DNA from: Paracoccaceae bacterium
GTDB lineage: Bacteria > Pseudomonadota > Alphaproteobacteria > Rhodobacterales > Rhodobacteraceae
DNA: 7,082 nt
Direction: 5' to 3'
NCBI GenBank assembly: GCA_023260935.1
Contig: JALQTL010000375.1
Coordinates: forward strand, 1-7,082
The position numbers were made by a program, and so were the translations under genes. The notes beneath the pieces are model-generated. The model was not told the DNA's origin. It searched no databases and was given only the letters and a program-made list of their open reading frames with translations. Shown here piece after piece: positions 6,560 through 7,082 of this stretch. Numbering within the stretch: position 1 is the first letter of the stretch; each line of letters begins with the position of its first letter.

Positions 6560-6766
6560 AACTCAGGTGCCGGGGGGCGACTCGTCCCGAATTCGGGGGG
6601 GCAATCCCGGGCCGAGTCTGTTGAAAGCGTGCCTGATTCCCGGTTTTGGTTTGCGAGGGGGCTTGTCAGGCTGCCAAACAGCCCGGCGCGCTGCCACCAA
6701 GACAGGCATTAGACCCAACAAAATATGGGGTCGGCAAAAAAACTTCGATCTTTCGCACTTTTCCTC
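6560..6766. other. Gene-free spacer between the ureohydrolase gene and the rRNA promoter
   Basis: I see no convincing coding sequence here; the overlapping frames lack codon bias, ribosome sites and recognisable motifs. It contains GC-rich inverted repeats near 6586-6609, a 5-bp hairpin GGCTG/CAGCC (6669-6683), a GACCC/GGGTC pair (6712-6716 and 6728-6732) around an A/T-rich loop, and a run of seven A (6736-6742). The A-run lies about 60 nt upstream of the inferred rRNA start point and might act as a distal UP-type element. The base composition becomes less GC-rich towards 6720-6760. Confidence 0.6.
6586..6609 (+). terminator. GC-rich hairpins, possible weak terminator of the ureohydrolase gene
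   Basis: The 12-bp palindrome CCCGAATTCGGG (6586-6597) starts 27 nt after the stop codon and merges into a run of seven G (6595-6601), then AATCCCGGG, giving an alternative CGGG/CCCG stem. No T tract follows, so this is not a classical intrinsic terminator. It may be a pause or a 3'-end stabilising structure, with release depending on Rho. Confidence 0.3.
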
Positions 6767-6795
6767 TTGCAGCTGCCGGCCACCGTTCGTAAACA
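6767..6795 (+). promoter_or_regulatory. Ribosomal RNA operon promoter
   Basis: A -35 of TTGCAG (6767-6772) and a -10 of TAAACA (6790-6795) are separated by exactly 17 nt. The segment between -10 and the inferred start (about 6802-6803) is CCGCCTC, a GC-rich discriminator of the type that makes rRNA promoters sensitive to ppGpp and initiating nucleotide levels. The surrounding bases, including the GTTCGTAAA and CCTCACCGAAACGGACGGG stretches, resemble the rrn promoter region of Rhodobacteraceae as I recall it. The location, about 280 nt before the end of the 16S leader, fits. Confidence 0.72.
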
Positions 6796-6903
6796 CCGCC
6801 TCACCGAAACGGACGGGACGCGGCGACGCGGTGACGGCCGGATTGGTGATCGGGATCGGAAGGTTTCGATGGTAGGAAACTCTGGATGCACGGTTGCGGG
6901 AAG

Positions 6904-6919
6904 CGCCAAGGGATTGGCG
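6904..6919 (+). promoter_or_regulatory. boxB-like hairpin in the rRNA leader
   Basis: CGCCAA (6904-6909) and TTGGCG (6914-6919) form a perfect 6-bp stem with a GGGA loop, which fits the GNRA tetraloop pattern. It lies 19 nt upstream of boxA, the same order (boxB then boxA) as in the leaders of enterobacterial rRNA operons. A T5 run follows at 6929-6933, not adjacent, so a terminator reading is less likely. Confidence 0.5.
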
Positions 6920-6938
6920 GTTCTGTGATTTTTGTGTC

Positions 6939-6952
6939 TGCGCTCTTTGACA
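6939..6952 (+). promoter_or_regulatory. boxA antitermination element of the rRNA operon
   Basis: TGCGCTCTTTGACA closely matches the bacterial rRNA boxA (TGCTCTTTAACA in E. coli). In the nascent RNA boxA binds NusB-NusE and recruits the antitermination complex that lets RNA polymerase pass Rho signals in long untranslated rRNA. Its place, about 130 nt before the expected 16S start and after a boxB-like hairpin, supports the assignment. Confidence 0.7.
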
Positions 6953-6969
6953 TTGATGATGAATGAAGG

Positions 6970-7015
6970 GATATGCGGGCGGTTTGGGCGCATCGGCGTC
7001 TGATCGCAGCATATC
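6970..7015 (+). repeat. 7-bp inverted repeat in the pre-16S leader
   Basis: GATATGC (6970-6976) is the exact reverse complement of GCATATC (7009-7015), enclosing 32 nt that are G/C rich and could form inner pairs. In RNA this would make a leader stem-loop between boxA and the 16S start. It may help leader folding during 30S assembly; a role in RNase III cutting would instead need pairing with sequence downstream of 16S, which is outside the window. Confidence 0.5.
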
Positions 7016-7082
7016 GGCCCAGTAGGATTTCGGTCCGATGATCTGGGTGTCAGCTTCACAGTTTGTGGGTCACGTTACTTCG

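Larger units (their letters stand above)
6803..7082 (+). ncRNA. 16S rRNA operon leader (precursor transcript, 3' side beyond window)
   Basis: This stretch has no coding signal. From CGCTCTTTGACATTGATGAT through the ATATGCGGGCGGTTTGG block to the GTTTGTGGGTCACGTTACTTCG end, it follows the order and wording of the pre-16S leader of Rhodobacteraceae rrn operons as I remember them. Those leaders run directly into the mature 16S start (CAACTTGAGAGTTTGAT), so the 16S gene should begin within a few to a few tens of bases past the right edge. The leader would be cut away by RNase III and later nucleases during ribosome maturation. The exact 5' end is inferred from the promoter position. No mature rRNA sequence is in the window. 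Confidence 0.75.

Noticed and set aside
6621..6649. Second rRNA promoter from TTGAAA at 6621
   Set aside because: The base positions 17 nt downstream read TTTTGG, which is a poor -10 element.
6567..6875. Small open frames between the ureohydrolase gene and the 16S leader on both strands
   Set aside because: They run through the rRNA promoter and leader, lack ribosome sites and have no protein motif.

Overview
The window looks like ordinary chromosome of a high-GC alphaproteobacterium, most likely a member of the Rhodobacteraceae (Rhodobacter/Paracoccus/Gemmobacter-like). The evidence is strongly GC-biased third positions, tight gene packing, a COX15-type heme A synthase, and a right-hand end that closely resembles the 16S rRNA leader of that family as I remember it. 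I could not run a database search, so family assignments rest on motifs and recalled homologues.

Layout. (1) 1-3683, plus strand: the 3' part of ctaA (heme A synthase), an M32 zinc carboxypeptidase overlapping it by 4 bases, and an MFS permease starting 4 bases further on. They form a tightly coupled trio. (2) 3721-4512, minus strand: a crotonase-fold protein of the ECHDC3-like type that lacks both usual catalytic glutamates. (3) 4570-4989, plus strand: a PaaI-type hotdog thioesterase, divergent from the crotonase across 57 bp. (4) 5044-5409, minus strand: a short bactofilin, with an intrinsic terminator at 4982-5014 that overlaps the end of the thioesterase gene. (5) 5588-6559, plus strand: an agmatinase/ureohydrolase-family enzyme with a complete binuclear metal site. 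(6) 6560-7082: no protein gene. This stretch holds GC-rich hairpins after the ureohydrolase gene, then a good rRNA-type promoter (TTGCAG, 17 nt, TAAACA), and a leader with a boxB-like hairpin, a boxA and a 7-bp inverted repeat. The 16S rRNA gene is inferred to begin just beyond the right edge.

The genes are mostly housekeeping or metabolic: respiratory haem maturation, peptide turnover, transport, acyl-CoA chemistry, cytoskeleton, guanidino-compound hydrolysis and ribosome synthesis. I found no mobile element, CRISPR array, tRNA, phage gene or defence system, and no convincing undescribed multi-gene system. The points most worth a second look are the crotonase without catalytic glutamates, the rRNA antitermination leader, the ctaA-M32-MFS coupling, and possible competing RNA structure just ahead of the ureohydrolase ribosome binding site.
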